Below, in pieces: positions 1-8,168 of a stretch of 64,000 nt of DNA. The number at the start of each line of letters is the position of its first letter. Positions within the stretch are counted from its first letter, which is position 1. The stretch comes from Jeotgalibaca sp. MA1X17-3 (lineage in GTDB: Bacteria > Bacillota > Bacilli > Lactobacillales > Aerococcaceae): contig NZ_CP090983.1 in assembly GCF_021513155.1 (NCBI RefSeq), positions 1,054,001-1,118,000 of the forward strand, written 5' to 3'. The notes beneath the pieces were generated by a model. It saw only the letters and a program-made list of their open reading frames with translations, was not told where the DNA came from and ran no database searches. The position numbers and the translations under genes were made by a program.

Positions 1-1314
1 GAAGATAGAAGCGAAGAATGCCGGAACAGCATCTTCCAAGTCCGTCCAGTTTACTTCTTTAAACGAAGACATCATCATAATTCCAACAATAATTAAAGCA
101 GGTGCAGTTGCGGCTGCAGGAACGATTCCAATTAAAGGAGCAAAGAATGCACTGATAACGAATAGACCCGCTACAACAACAGAAGTCAAACCACTACGAC
201 CTCCAGCGCCAATTCCAGCTGCACTTTCTACAAAAGTAGTTACGTTAGAGGAACCAAATATGGATCCAAGAATCGTACCAATAGAATCTGCAAACAAAGC
301 TTTATCCATTTTAGTTTTAAAACCAGAACCACTTTCTAACATAAGCTCATCTTCTTCAGAAAAAATACCAGTACGACGGCCTGTTCCGATGAATGTGCCA
401 ATGCTATCAAATGTATCAGAAAGACTGAAAGAGAATATTGTAATCAAAACAAGAGGAAGTCTATTAGGATCGTTAAACAAAGAAAGCATCCCTTCTTTCC
501 CAAAAGCCGCACCAAATGTTGTACCTAACTCAGAGAACGCAGTTCCTAGAGAGTTTGCGGATAAAACTTCCGGTGTAATAGACACAATGCCCATTGGAAT
601 AGCCAAAAGAGTTGTGACAACAATTCCAATAAGAATTGCACCTCGTACATTTCTTACAAGAAGAATAATCGTAACAATAAGTCCAATCAAGGCAAGAATT
701 GCAGGGCGTTGAGTGAAGTCTACTAATTGAGGAACAATTCCACCACTAGTAACAAACGTGCCAATTCCGCCAGAATACGCTTCAGTACTTGGATCAAATG
801 TAGTTCCATTAACGGAAAGAATATTTCCAACATCAGAAGTAAATTCTAGGAAGCCAGCATTTTTAATTCCAATATAAGAGATGAATACTCCAATACCCGC
901 ACTAATTCCATGCTGTAATGATTCTGGAATAGATTTAATAATCATTTTTCTAAACTTAGTTATGGTAATAATTACATTTACGATTCCGCATAAGAACACC
1001 ATTGCAAGAGCTTGCTGCCAAGTAAAGCCAAGTGCAAATACAACTGTATATGTAAAGAAGGCATTTAACCCCATACCCGGTGCTAAAGCATAAGGCACAT
1101 TAGCAAATAATCCCATCAACAAAGTGCTGGCTGCTGCAGAAATGATCGTTGCTAGGAATACTGCCTGACTAGGCATTCCTGTTAGAGATAGAATAGCTGG
1201 GTTAACGAAAATGATATAAGACATTGCAAAGAACGTAGTGACTCCAGCCATGAACTCAGTAGATACGGTAGTATCCAACTCTTTCAATTTAAAAAATTTT
1301 TCTACATTTAACAT
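1..1314 (-). CDS. NCS2-family purine (guanine/hypoxanthine-type) permease, 3' end cut by window
   Basis: Membrane transporter of the NCS2/AzgA-like family (PbuG/PbuO type), expected to import a purine base by proton symport. The translation begins MLNVEKFFKLKELDTTVSTE, followed by many hydrophobic segments and family-typical stretches (MSYIIFVNPAIL, PGMGLNAFFTY, SDTFDSIGTFIGTGR, SNVTTFVESAAGI). About 438 residues are visible and the C-terminal end lies outside the window. The ATG at 1312-1314 has an AAGGGG-type ribosome site about 12 nt upstream. It is divergent from the phosphatase gene; the 250-nt gap holds possible regulatory repeats. The exact base transported cannot be decided from sequence. 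Confidence 0.88.
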   Translation of the reverse strand, partial: MLNVEKFFKLKELDTTVSTEFMAGVTTFFAMSYIIFVNPAILSLTGMPSQAVFLATIISAAASTLLMGLFANVPYALAPGMGLNAFFTYTVVFALGFTWQQALAMVFLCGIVNVIITITKFRKMIIKSIPESLQHGISAGIGVFISYIGIKNAGFLEFTSDVGNILSVNGTTFDPSTEAYSGGIGTFVTSGGIVPQLVDFTQRPAILALIGLIVTIILLVRNVRGAILIGIVVTTLLAIPMGIVSITPEVLSANSLGTAFSELGTTFGAAFGKEGMLSLFNDPNRLPLVLITIFSFSLSDTFDSIGTFIGTGRRTGIFSEEDELMLESGSGFKTKMDKALFADSIGTILGSIFGSSNVTTFVESAAGIGAGGRSGLTSVVVAGLFVISAFFAPLIGIVPAAATAPALIIVGIMMMSSFKEVNWTDLEDAVPAFFASIF

Positions 1315-1376
1315 GGTTAAGAAAAACCCCTTTTACATTTTTTTGTGTGTTTAGGTAAAAAAATAAGAATAAAGAC

Positions 1377-1482
1377 AATGTTCAGTATCCCAACAGCACT
1401 CGTTCAGTATATAGGAACGCTAGGATACATTCAATACTAAAAATGAATGTTTTTATTAAAAAAACTCTAATTGTTCGTGTTT
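1377..1482 (-). promoter_or_regulatory. Leader of the purine permease gene: direct repeats, PurBox-like cores and hairpins
   Basis: On the minus strand the motif ATACTGAAC occurs twice (plus-strand 1380-1388 and 1402-1410, 22 nt apart), and ACACGAACAAT lies at 1470-1480. Both resemble the Firmicute PurR box core (CGAAC followed by A/T), though neither matches fully. The same stretch can form a hairpin between 1427-1433 and 1444-1450 (7 bp) and a longer stem between 1385-1390 and 1423-1428. I do not see the conserved core of the purine riboswitch. Function is inferred only from position upstream of a purine transporter. Confidence 0.35.
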
Positions 1483-1568
1483 AGGGTGATTTGAGAGTGG
1501 GAAAGGCTTACAGAGTTCTTGAATAAATATGATAAGATATAGATGATGAAGATGAAGGAGGACTCAAA

Positions 1569-2312
1569 ATGAAAAAAGAAATTTTTGCAGTAGGAGATGT
1601 ACATGGAGAAATTTCAATGTTGAAAGAACTTTTAAAATTTTGGAATCCAGTAGAACAGCAATTACTTTTTGTAGGAGATTTAGGTGATCGTGGTGAGAAT
1701 CCAAAAGAGTGTTTTCTACTAGTAAAAGATCTTTGTGAGCAACAAGGAGCAATTTGTGTAAAAGGAAATCATGAAGATATCCTTCTAAACTTCCTCGATT
1801 CACCGGATCAGTACGCTGCTAATTATTATTTGAATGGTGGTGGAAAAACAATCCAAACTCTATTAGGTGGGGAAGATATATCACAAATAACCCCAATTGA
1901 TCTAGCAGAGAAAATCAAAAAACAATATCCTGATTTAATTGCTTTCATTAAAAGAATGCCGCTCTATTATGAATGGGGAACGTATTTATTTGTTCATGCG
2001 GGGGTAGATTTATCCAAAGACAATTGGCAAGATACAGATTCACGAGACTTTTTGTGGATTCGAGAACCATTCCATGAAGGAAAAAATAATACAGGGAAAA
2101 TAATTGTATTTGGTCATACTCCAACTTTTGTATTTCACGATGACCAAAAAAACTCTCAAATTTGGATGGAAGACAATAAGATTGCAATAGATGGCGGAGC
2201 AGTCTTTGGCGGAAGTTTACATGGTGTTATATTTGACAAAGAGGGCATAAAGAATCATTATAGGATAAGTAAAAATGAAGAAAATCAGTTAATCATGAAT
2301 CAATATTCTTGA
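1569..2312 (+). CDS. Calcineurin-like metallophosphoesterase (serine/threonine protein phosphatase family)
   Basis: A 247-residue soluble phosphoesterase with the full metal-site signature of the PPP/Ap4A-hydrolase-like group: GDVHG (residues 8-12), GDLGDRG (about 37-43), GNHED (about 65-69), VHAGVDL (near 144) and FGHTPT (near 184). These residues normally bind two metal ions and hydrolyse phosphoesters. The substrate (phosphoprotein or dinucleoside tetraphosphate) is not decidable. The start has a strong AAGGAGG site at 1556-1562. It lies 60 nt upstream of tex on the same strand and may be co-transcribed with it. Confidence 0.88.
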   Translation: MKKEIFAVGDVHGEISMLKELLKFWNPVEQQLLFVGDLGDRGENPKECFLLVKDLCEQQGAICVKGNHEDILLNFLDSPDQYAANYYLNGGGKTIQTLLGGEDISQITPIDLAEKIKKQYPDLIAFIKRMPLYYEWGTYLFVHAGVDLSKDNWQDTDSRDFLWIREPFHEGKNNTGKIIVFGHTPTFVFHDDQKNSQIWMEDNKIAIDGGAVFGGSLHGVIFDKEGIKNHYRISKNEENQLIMNQYS

Positions 2313-2372
2313 GTTTGAAATGGAGAATCTCTTCGTATAGAAGAAGGATTCGAAAGGGTGTATAGAAGATAA

Positions 2373-4550
2373 ATGACAGAACTAACAAATGAAACAGTCC
2401 TCCAACTATTAAAAAAAGAATTAAGTGACTATAGTTCCAAGCAAATTGATGCAGTACTAGACTTATTAGAACAAGGGAATACCGTTCCTTTTATTGCAAG
2501 ATACCGTAAAGAAATGACGGGGACCTTGGACGAAGTACAAATTCGTGAAATTGAAAGTCGAAATGCGTATCTTACTCAATTACAAAGCCGTAAACAAGAA
2601 GTCATTCGAATCATTGGGGAACAAGATAAGTTAACTCCTGAATTAGAAAAGAAAATTATGGCTGCTGAAAAAATGCAAAAGATAGAAGATTTATATCGTC
2701 CCTATAAACAAAAGAAAAGAACGAAAGCGACCATCGCAAGAGAAAAAGGTTTAGAGCCTTTGGCAGAGTGGATGTTTACTTTTTCAAAACAACCTTCTAT
2801 AGAAGAGAAAGCAAAAGAATTTATCTCTGAAGAAAATGAATTAAATACAATAGAAGATGTGTTGAATGAAGTTCATGAAATTTTGGCTGAAGTAATTGGT
2901 GATCATGCCATATACAGAGAAAAAATAAGAGAATACACTAGAAGAAATGCAAATATTTCTAGTAGCGTAAAAAATACGGACAAAGATGAAAAAGATGTTT
3001 TTGAAATGTACTACGAATATTCTGAACCAGTACGATCGATGGCTCCGCATCGGATGCTGGCTATCAATCGTGGAGAGAAAATGGGGATTCTAAAAGTAAG
3101 CTTGGATGTAGAGACTGAGAATATATTTAGAATGTTTGAAAAAAATATCATTCTAGATTCTGATAGTCCCTTAGTTCCTCATTTACAAAAGGCATATGAA
3201 GATAGTTATCAACGTTTTATTGGTCCAGCAATTGAAAGAGAAATTCGAAATGAGTTGACAGGATTAGCTGAAGAACAAGCTATTAACGTCTTTGGAGACA
3301 ATCTTCGCAATTTACTTTTACAACCACCTTTGAAAGGGAAAGTTGTGATGGGGTTTGATCCGGCATACCGTACAGGATGTAAATTAGCGATTGTGGATGC
3401 TACTGGAAAAGTACTAGCAAAGAGTGTCATCTATCCGCATAAACCGGCAAATGATGCCAAACGAGCAGCAGCAGGGAAGGCTTTCTTACAACTTTTGAAT
3501 GAATATCAAGTAGAAATGGTTGCGATTGGAAACGGAACAGCTAGTAGGGAATCAGAATTATTTGTTTCTGAACAAATAAAAGCTTTAGATCATCCAGTTT
3601 ATTATGTGATTGTAAACGAGGCGGGTGCATCCGTTTATTCTGCTAGTGATATTGCTAGAGAAGAGTTTCCAGATTTCCAAGTGGAAGAACGAAGTGCGGT
3701 CAGTATTGCTCGTCGGCTTCAGGATCCTTTAGCGGAATTGGTGAAAATTGATCCTCAATCCGTTGGAGTCGGTCAATATCAGCATGATGTGTCACAAAAG
3801 CAATTAACAGAACGATTAGATTTTGTAGTGGAAACAGCAGTAAACCAAGTAGGGGTGAATTTGAATACCGCAAGTGCACCGCTTTTACAAAATATTTCTG
3901 GTCTAAACAAAACCATTGCAACTAATATTGTGCAGTATCGGGAAGAGAATGGAGCCTTTACAGCTCGACCGCAATTAAAAAAGGTTGCTCGATTAGGTCC
4001 AAAAGCATTTCAACAATCAGTTGGGTTTTTACGAATTGTAGATGGTAAAAACATTTTGGATAATACTGATATTCATCCAGAAACGTATCCAGCTGCAAAA
4101 GAAATTTTGAAATTAGCAGGGTTAAAAATGGAAGATGTTGGAACCCAAGAAGCGAGGGAAGCATTAGCTACCTTAAACAAACAGGAAGCAATGGACTTGA
4201 CTGGATTAGGAACAGAAACTTTACATGATGTTCTTCAAGGATTAGCCAAACCGGGTCGAGACTTACGAGATGATATCGCGCAGCCTCTTCTTCGACAAGA
4301 TGTATTGAATGTGGAAGATTTACAAGAAGGCATGGAGATGCAAGGAACCGTTCGAAATGTAGTTGATTTTGGTGCATTTGTTGATATTGGAGTAAAACAA
4401 GATGGATTGGTGCACATCTCTAAATTAAGTCAAAAATTCATTAAGCATCCATCTGATGTAGTTGGAGTAGGGGATATTGTGACTGTTTGGATTGAATCTG
4501 TAGATAGAGATAAGGGAAGAATTGCTTTAACGATGCTACCTAATCATTAA
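2373..4550 (+). CDS. tex: Tex family RNA-binding transcription accessory protein
   Basis: A 725-residue protein of the usual length for Tex/YhgF. N-terminal helical region, then a YqgF/RNase H-like fold beginning near residue 324 (GFDPAYRTGCK), helix-hairpin-helix repeats around 500-560 (VGVNLNTASAPLL, IVQYREENGAF), and a C-terminal S1 domain near 649-720 (MQGTVRNVVDFGAFVDIGV, DGLVHISKLS). The family binds nucleic acid and affects transcription and rRNA/toxin gene expression in several bacteria; the precise role here is unknown. A hairpin follows the stop, so this may be the end of the unit. Confidence 0.95.
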   Translation: MTELTNETVLQLLKKELSDYSSKQIDAVLDLLEQGNTVPFIARYRKEMTGTLDEVQIREIESRNAYLTQLQSRKQEVIRIIGEQDKLTPELEKKIMAAEKMQKIEDLYRPYKQKKRTKATIAREKGLEPLAEWMFTFSKQPSIEEKAKEFISEENELNTIEDVLNEVHEILAEVIGDHAIYREKIREYTRRNANISSSVKNTDKDEKDVFEMYYEYSEPVRSMAPHRMLAINRGEKMGILKVSLDVETENIFRMFEKNIILDSDSPLVPHLQKAYEDSYQRFIGPAIEREIRNELTGLAEEQAINVFGDNLRNLLLQPPLKGKVVMGFDPAYRTGCKLAIVDATGKVLAKSVIYPHKPANDAKRAAAGKAFLQLLNEYQVEMVAIGNGTASRESELFVSEQIKALDHPVYYVIVNEAGASVYSASDIAREEFPDFQVEERSAVSIARRLQDPLAELVKIDPQSVGVGQYQHDVSQKQLTERLDFVVETAVNQVGVNLNTASAPLLQNISGLNKTIATNIVQYREENGAFTARPQLKKVARLGPKAFQQSVGFLRIVDGKNILDNTDIHPETYPAAKEILKLAGLKMEDVGTQEAREALATLNKQEAMDLTGLGTETLHDVLQGLAKPGRDLRDDIAQPLLRQDVLNVEDLQEGMEMQGTVRNVVDFGAFVDIGVKQDGLVHISKLSQKFIKHPSDVVGVGDIVTVWIESVDRDKGRIALTMLPNH

Positions 4551-4559
4551 TAAATAATA

Positions 4560-4600
4560 GAACAATCGACTTTATTAAAAAGGAGTCGATTGTTCATTTA
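4560..4600 (+). terminator. Hairpin after tex, possible weak terminator
   Basis: A perfect 12-bp inverted repeat, GAACAATCGACT at 4560-4571 and AGTCGATTGTTC at 4584-4595. The tail (ATTTATC) is a poor uridine tract, so termination may be partial and the downstream SprT-like gene could still be read from upstream. Confidence 0.5.
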
Positions 4601-4636
4601 TCTATGATTTTTTCTCATAATCGAAAAGGAGTTATC

Positions 4637-5086
4637 ATGAATCAAGCTGAGTTACAACTACTTGTTGAGAAAATATCTATTGAATTTTTTTCCATTCCTT
4701 TTTCACATCAAGCTTTGTTTAATAATCGACTTCGGACAACAGGAGGACGTTACTTGTTACAGAGTCATCATTTAGAATTTAATCCCCGTGTTTGGAGTTT
4801 GTATGGAGAAAAAGAGCTAATTGGAGTGATTAAACACGAACTCTGCCACTATCATCTTCATCTAGCTAATAAAGGCTACCAACATAAAGATCTAGATTTT
4901 AAACAGTTACTCGCTCAAACAGGAGGGAGTCGCTTTGTTAATAATTTACGAACCGAATTAGAAAAAAAGAAATATCTCCTTTATGTTTGTTCGGAATGCA
5001 GTCAAACTTACCAACGTAAAAAAAGAATAGATCTTAATAAATATGTATGTGGAAAATGCAAAGGGAAGTTAATTCATCAAAAATGA
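4637..5086 (+). CDS. SprT-like zinc metalloprotein
   Basis: About 149 residues. The metallopeptidase motif HELCH lies near residues 66-70 (IKHELCHYHLHLA), and a C-terminal zinc ribbon has Cys pairs CSEC (about 117-120) and CGKC (about 138-141). This is the layout of the SprT-like family (Bacillus YdcK type), whose biological substrate is not established. I place the start at ATG 4637 because AAAAGGAG lies directly before it; an in-frame ATG at 4604 would add eleven residues and has no clear ribosome site. Confidence 0.88.
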   Translation: MNQAELQLLVEKISIEFFSIPFSHQALFNNRLRTTGGRYLLQSHHLEFNPRVWSLYGEKELIGVIKHELCHYHLHLANKGYQHKDLDFKQLLAQTGGSRFVNNLRTELEKKKYLLYVCSECSQTYQRKKRIDLNKYVCGKCKGKLIHQK

Positions 5087-5138
5087 GAGTTAGAATTTCT
5101 TTATATTACTAACTAAAAAAAGGGAGAAAATTTTAATC

Positions 5139-5992
5139 GTGAAACTGATGTGTGATTCAACTAGTGATTTGGGTTTAGACTTTTTAAATGAAAATGATAT
5201 TCACTTGTTTCCTTTACAAATCCATTTAAAAGAAGAAGAGTATCAAGATGTATTAGAATTGCAACCAGATAAAATTTATCAAAGTATCGCACAAGGAATT
5301 CATCCTAAATCGAGCCAAGTCCCTGTAGCAAAATACTTAAAAATGTTTTATGAATTAGCGCAAAAAAAGAAAGTGGCATTTACATTGCAATTTCATCAAA
5401 ATTATCAGGAACCTATGATACGGCTTTGGTTGCTTACAAAGCAATTCTTGAAGAATATCCTGATTTCGACCTTCGAATTATCGATTCCAAGACCGCTTCG
5501 TTAGGTACCGGAGTACAAGTTGTTAACGCATTAAAAATGAAAAATAATGGGAAAAACATAGATGAAATAGAAGAACGAATTCGTTTCATCGCCGATCATT
5601 TAGTTACCCTTTTAACCGTTTCAGATTTGAACTACTTAGCTGAAGGTGGAAGAATTTCAAAATCCCAAGCGGCTATTGGATCGATGCTACAAATTAATCC
5701 CATAATAGAAGTAGTAGATGGAGAAGTAAAAATTATAGAAAAAGTCAGAGGGAAAAAGCGATTACTCAAACGGCTCGTGGAAATTGTTGAAACTAGAGCC
5801 GATCAAATTGAAAATCAAACCGTTGGAATTGTTTATAGCAATGAGGAAGATATGAAAATAAAACTGATGGAAGCGATGGAGAGTCGTTTTAAATATGAAG
5901 AGCTTGTTGTTCGACCGGTGGGAGCTACAATTGCTACCCATACAGGGCTAGGGACGATGGGGGTCACTTTTTTAGAACAATATGAATCATAA
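5139..5992 (+). pseudogene. DegV family fatty-acid-binding protein, broken by one frameshift
   Basis: DegV proteins bind fatty acids; in Gram-positive bacteria some (FakB) present them to a fatty acid kinase. The GTG start at 5139 gives MCDSTSDLGLDFLNENDI, matching the family N-terminus. The frame is lost near 5374-5382: the downstream frame reads IAISSKLSGTYDTALVAYK, the conserved ISS-LSGTY motif, and continues to the family C-terminus (GLGTMGVTFLEQ). Restoring one base near ACATTG (ACAATTG would read TIA) gives about 284 residues, the normal length. It may be a sequencing error rather than real loss. Confidence 0.88.
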
Positions 5993-6026
5993 AAAAAGAG
6001 TTGGGATAAAAGTCCCAGCTCTTTTC
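5991..6026. terminator. Bidirectional terminator between degV and the convergent phosphoesterase gene
   Basis: Stem AGAGTTGGGA (5997-6006) with TCCCAGCTCT (6013-6022), one wobble pair. There is a T run on the plus strand after it and an A run before it, so it can act on both converging genes. Confidence 0.85.
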
Positions 6027-6882
6027 ATTTGGTGTTTTTTGATAAAGTAACGACAATTAATTCGGGGCTATTAAATACTCTTACAGGAATAATACTATTG
6101 CCTAGTCCACGACTAATAATCAAGGAAGTATTGTTTTTAGTATGAATCCCTTCTGTTAATGAAGGGAACAAACCTTGATTAGGAGCAATGAGTCCTCCCA
6201 TAAAAGGAATTCTAATTTGACCACCATGAGCATGCCCAGAAAAAACTAGATCAATTTTTTCTTTTGAATACCATTCAAATAATTCTGGTCGATGTGAAAG
6301 TAGAATGGTGAACGTGGTATCATCTTCTATTAAATTACTCAACGTATCTTCTATAGGTATTGAATCATTATGGTCCTTCCAATCTCTTTCAGTAAAAGAA
6401 GGGTCAGATAAACCTACTATACGAATTGAATCAAGATGATGATGGAATTCATCTGCTTGATTATCTAAAACAATAACCCCATTTGCTTCTAAGTTATTTT
6501 TAAGTTCATCGTATAACCCGGACCATGCCTCATGGTTTCCAGAAACATAATAGATAGGAGCAATATTAATTGCTTCCTTAATTAAATCCATTGCAATATC
6601 TAAGTTAGGGCGATTTGAATCAATTAAATCTCCAGTTATTACGATGAGATCTGGATCTATATGTTCTATTTTTGTAAGTAAACCATCTTGTTTTGTTCCA
6701 AATTCTTTATTATGAAGATCAGATAGATGTAAAATTTTAAAACCCTCAAATGCTTCTGGAATATCACTGTTTTTAAATTCTATTTCATGAGTTGTTATTG
6801 AATTATTTTGCCAATAGAAGAAAAGAATGAATCCTATTGTAAGACTTACTAGAGTGAGTAGAACCTTTTTTTTATTTTTCAT
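6025..6882 (-). CDS. Membrane-anchored metallophosphoesterase (YkuE/YaeI-like)
   Basis: A 285-residue phosphoesterase. An N-terminal transmembrane segment (about residues 8-24, VLLTLVSLTIGFILFFYW) anchors the catalytic domain outside. Metal-binding motifs in order: LHLSDLHN (about 50-57), TGDLIDS (about 82-88), GNHEAW (about 115-120), LSHRPELF (about 196-203) and SGHAHGGQ (about 216-223). The family includes Bacillus YkuE and LpxG/YaeI-like enzymes; the substrate in Gram-positives is not settled. It is monocistronic by context, with a terminator on each side. Confidence 0.88.
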   Translation of the reverse strand: MKNKKKVLLTLVSLTIGFILFFYWQNNSITTHEIEFKNSDIPEAFEGFKILHLSDLHNKEFGTKQDGLLTKIEHIDPDLIVITGDLIDSNRPNLDIAMDLIKEAINIAPIYYVSGNHEAWSGLYDELKNNLEANGVIVLDNQADEFHHHLDSIRIVGLSDPSFTERDWKDHNDSIPIEDTLSNLIEDDTTFTILLSHRPELFEWYSKEKIDLVFSGHAHGGQIRIPFMGGLIAPNQGLFPSLTEGIHTKNNTSLIISRGLGNSIIPVRVFNSPELIVVTLSKNTK

Positions 6883-6917
6883 ATACTCGCCTACCTATTG
6901 TAAGATACGTACATTTA

Positions 6918-6968
6918 TAAAAAAACTACTGAATGGTAGTGAAATATTCACTCCATGCAGTAGCTCTG
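6918..6968 (-). terminator. Terminator downstream of tRNA-Leu
   Basis: On the minus strand CTACTG pairs with CAGTAG, with further interrupted pairing (ATGG/CCAT and AGTGA/TCACT) toward the loop, followed by a run of seven T. A T run is also present on the plus strand side. It separates the tRNA from the phosphoesterase gene. Confidence 0.75.
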
Positions 6969-6992
6969 TTTTTTTTGGAAACTTATTTATAT

Positions 6993-7074
6993 GCGGCCAA
7001 GAGGACTTGAACCTCCACGGGATTTCTCCCACCAGCCCCTCAAGCTGGCGCGTCTGCCATTCCGCCATGACCGC
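6993..7074 (-). tRNA. tRNA-Leu (anticodon GAG)
   Basis: The minus strand folds as a class II tRNA: acceptor GCGGTCA with TGGCCGC, D arm with GGCAGAC, anticodon stem CCAGC/GCTGG enclosing loop TTGAGGG (anticodon GAG), a long variable arm (GTGGGAGAAATCCCGT), and T loop GTTCAAGTC. The CCA end is not encoded. It has its own consensus promoter and terminator. Confidence 0.95.
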
Positions 7075-7086
7075 AGTAACTTCTCT

Positions 7087-7115
7087 ATTATAAAAGTAGT
7101 TTCCTTTTCTGTCAA
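7087..7115 (-). promoter_or_regulatory. Consensus sigma-A promoter of tRNA-Leu
   Basis: On the minus strand a perfect TTGACA (plus 7110-7115) and a perfect TATAAT (plus 7087-7092), separated by 17 nt, about 13 nt upstream of the mature tRNA 5' end. This is what is expected for a highly expressed stable RNA. Confidence 0.85.
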
Positions 7116-7152
7116 CAAAGAGTTACGTGTAGCAAGGACAAATTTATTTATA

Positions 7153-7187
7153 AAAAAAGGACCGAGAAAAGTCTCGATCCTTTTTTA
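7153..7187 (-). terminator. Terminator after thiT
   Basis: AGGACCGAGA (7159-7168) pairs with TCTCGATCCT (7173-7182), with one mismatch, flanked by T/A runs. It is immediately downstream of the thiT stop codon on the minus strand. Confidence 0.8.
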
Positions 7188-7763
7188 TTAGTATCCGAAA
7201 TGGGTACGTTTTGGAGTAAATAATTGTGAGGTTGTTTGTGAAATAACCACTAAAATTAAAATAGTAAATCCTCCAGTTGCCAAAGCACTAGCGCTATTCA
7301 ATAGGATAGAATAGATCCAAGGACTCATTCCTTCTGGTGCATATTGACCCCAAAAATAGTAACCAGCAATGGTATGCCAGAAATAACGAGCAATGGTTCC
7401 TACTACTGTAGCAACCACAATGAGGATAGAGGAACGTTTCCAATCTCTTTTTTCTACTGATTCTTGAACAGGTTTTGCCCAAAGTCCAGCAAATCCAGTA
7501 AAACCAAATGCAACAAAATATTCAATGAATCCTTGTAAAGGTGTTAGTATAGAAGCGTTCCCTACAAAGATATGTAAAATCCCCCACAAAAAACTAGCAA
7601 TTAAACCAGGAACTAAACCACGACGCAAACAATATAAAACTATTACGGGAGCACCAACTGTTACAGAAAAACTAGGACCAATATTAAAAGGTACAAATGA
7701 CAAGACAGTGGCAAGAGCAGCAATAATAGTCCCTTCAATCCAAATATTTAAACTTTTTGACAT
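7188..7763 (-). CDS. thiT: ThiT, thiamine-specific S component of an ECF transporter
   Basis: A 191-residue, six-helix membrane protein that binds thiamine and works with the shared EcfA/EcfA'/EcfT energy module, not encoded here. ThiT-family stretches are visible (AALATVLSFVPFNIGPSFSVTVG near the N-terminus, RRGLVPGLIASFLWGILH, ARYFWHTIAGYYFWG). ATG at 7761-7763 has an AAAGGAGG site; the frame stays open upstream into the riboswitch, but that extension is not coding. Expression is controlled by the adjacent TPP riboswitch, which supports the thiamine assignment. Confidence 0.93.
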   Translation of the reverse strand: MSKSLNIWIEGTIIAALATVLSFVPFNIGPSFSVTVGAPVIVLYCLRRGLVPGLIASFLWGILHIFVGNASILTPLQGFIEYFVAFGFTGFAGLWAKPVQESVEKRDWKRSSILIVVATVVGTIARYFWHTIAGYYFWGQYAPEGMSPWIYSILLNSASALATGGFTILILVVISQTTSQLFTPKRTHFGY

Positions 7764-7813
7764 AAAAAAAACCTCCTTTGTTATTTGATAAAACAGACCT
7801 ATAACAAAGGAGG
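7764..7813 (-). promoter_or_regulatory. TPP-riboswitch expression platform: hairpin covering the thiT ribosome site
   Basis: A perfect 13-bp inverted repeat (plus 7772-7784 and 7801-7813). On the minus strand its 3' arm contains AAAGGAGG, the thiT Shine-Dalgarno sequence, and is followed by eight T just before the ATG. The same hairpin therefore looks both like an intrinsic terminator and like a sequestrator of the ribosome site. Confidence 0.8.
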
Positions 7814-7843
7814 AGAATACTTTACGTGTTCTCGACTCACACA

Positions 7844-7930
7844 ATCCCTACGTTCGAATTAACGAAACAGGTTCCAAGGGTTAGAATTTTCATTCAATCT
7901 CAGCCAGTAACGGCACCCCTTTGTGATAAG
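7844..7930 (-). promoter_or_regulatory. TPP (THI-element) riboswitch
   Basis: The minus strand shows the conserved thi-box elements in order: GGGGTGCC, GCTGAGA, ACCCTTGGAACCTG, then a variable loop and CGTAGGGA. This is the thiamine pyrophosphate aptamer. It lies directly upstream of thiT and is followed by the hairpin that can hide the thiT ribosome site. Confidence 0.95.
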
Positions 7931-8109
7931 CGTTCTATTCAATTACATACATCGTAGCATAGGCTTAAAATTAAATCAAGATAGGAAGAGGGTATTAAAA
8001 ATTAGACTCCATATAAACTTTGAATGTTTTCTAATAGATGAACATGGATAAATAAGGAGTAATCAAACAATAAAACGATATCATGACCAATATTGTAAAA
8101 TGAAAGGAA

Positions 8110-8138
8110 TTGAAGCTTCATTTCAGTTATACTATACA
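8110..8138 (+). promoter_or_regulatory. Likely sigma-A promoter of the threonine/serine exporter operon
   Basis: TTGAAG at 8110-8115 and TATACA at 8133-8138 with a 17-nt spacer, about 30 nt before the start codon at 8169. The rest of the gap back to the riboswitch (7931-8109) shows nothing I can name. Confidence 0.5.
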
Positions 8139-8168
8139 ATGGAACAAACAAGGGAAGGGGAAGATTAA

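Noticed and set aside
260..712. 150-codon plus-strand frame
   Set aside because: Antisense shadow of the purine permease gene; its composition has no domain and the minus-strand translation is clearly a transporter.
1385..1450. Purine riboswitch upstream of the permease
   Set aside because: The conserved loop and junction bases of the purine aptamer (TATAA start, TCTACC junction) are not there.
6993..7191. Protein frames across the tRNA-Leu locus
   Set aside because: The sequence folds as a complete tRNA with promoter and terminator on the minus strand; the plus-strand frames have no ribosome site.
7188..7844. Longer thiT reading frame starting at 7844
   Set aside because: The extra 27 codons run through the TPP riboswitch 3' end and the expression hairpin; the ATG at 7763 has a ribosome site and gives the normal ThiT N-terminus.
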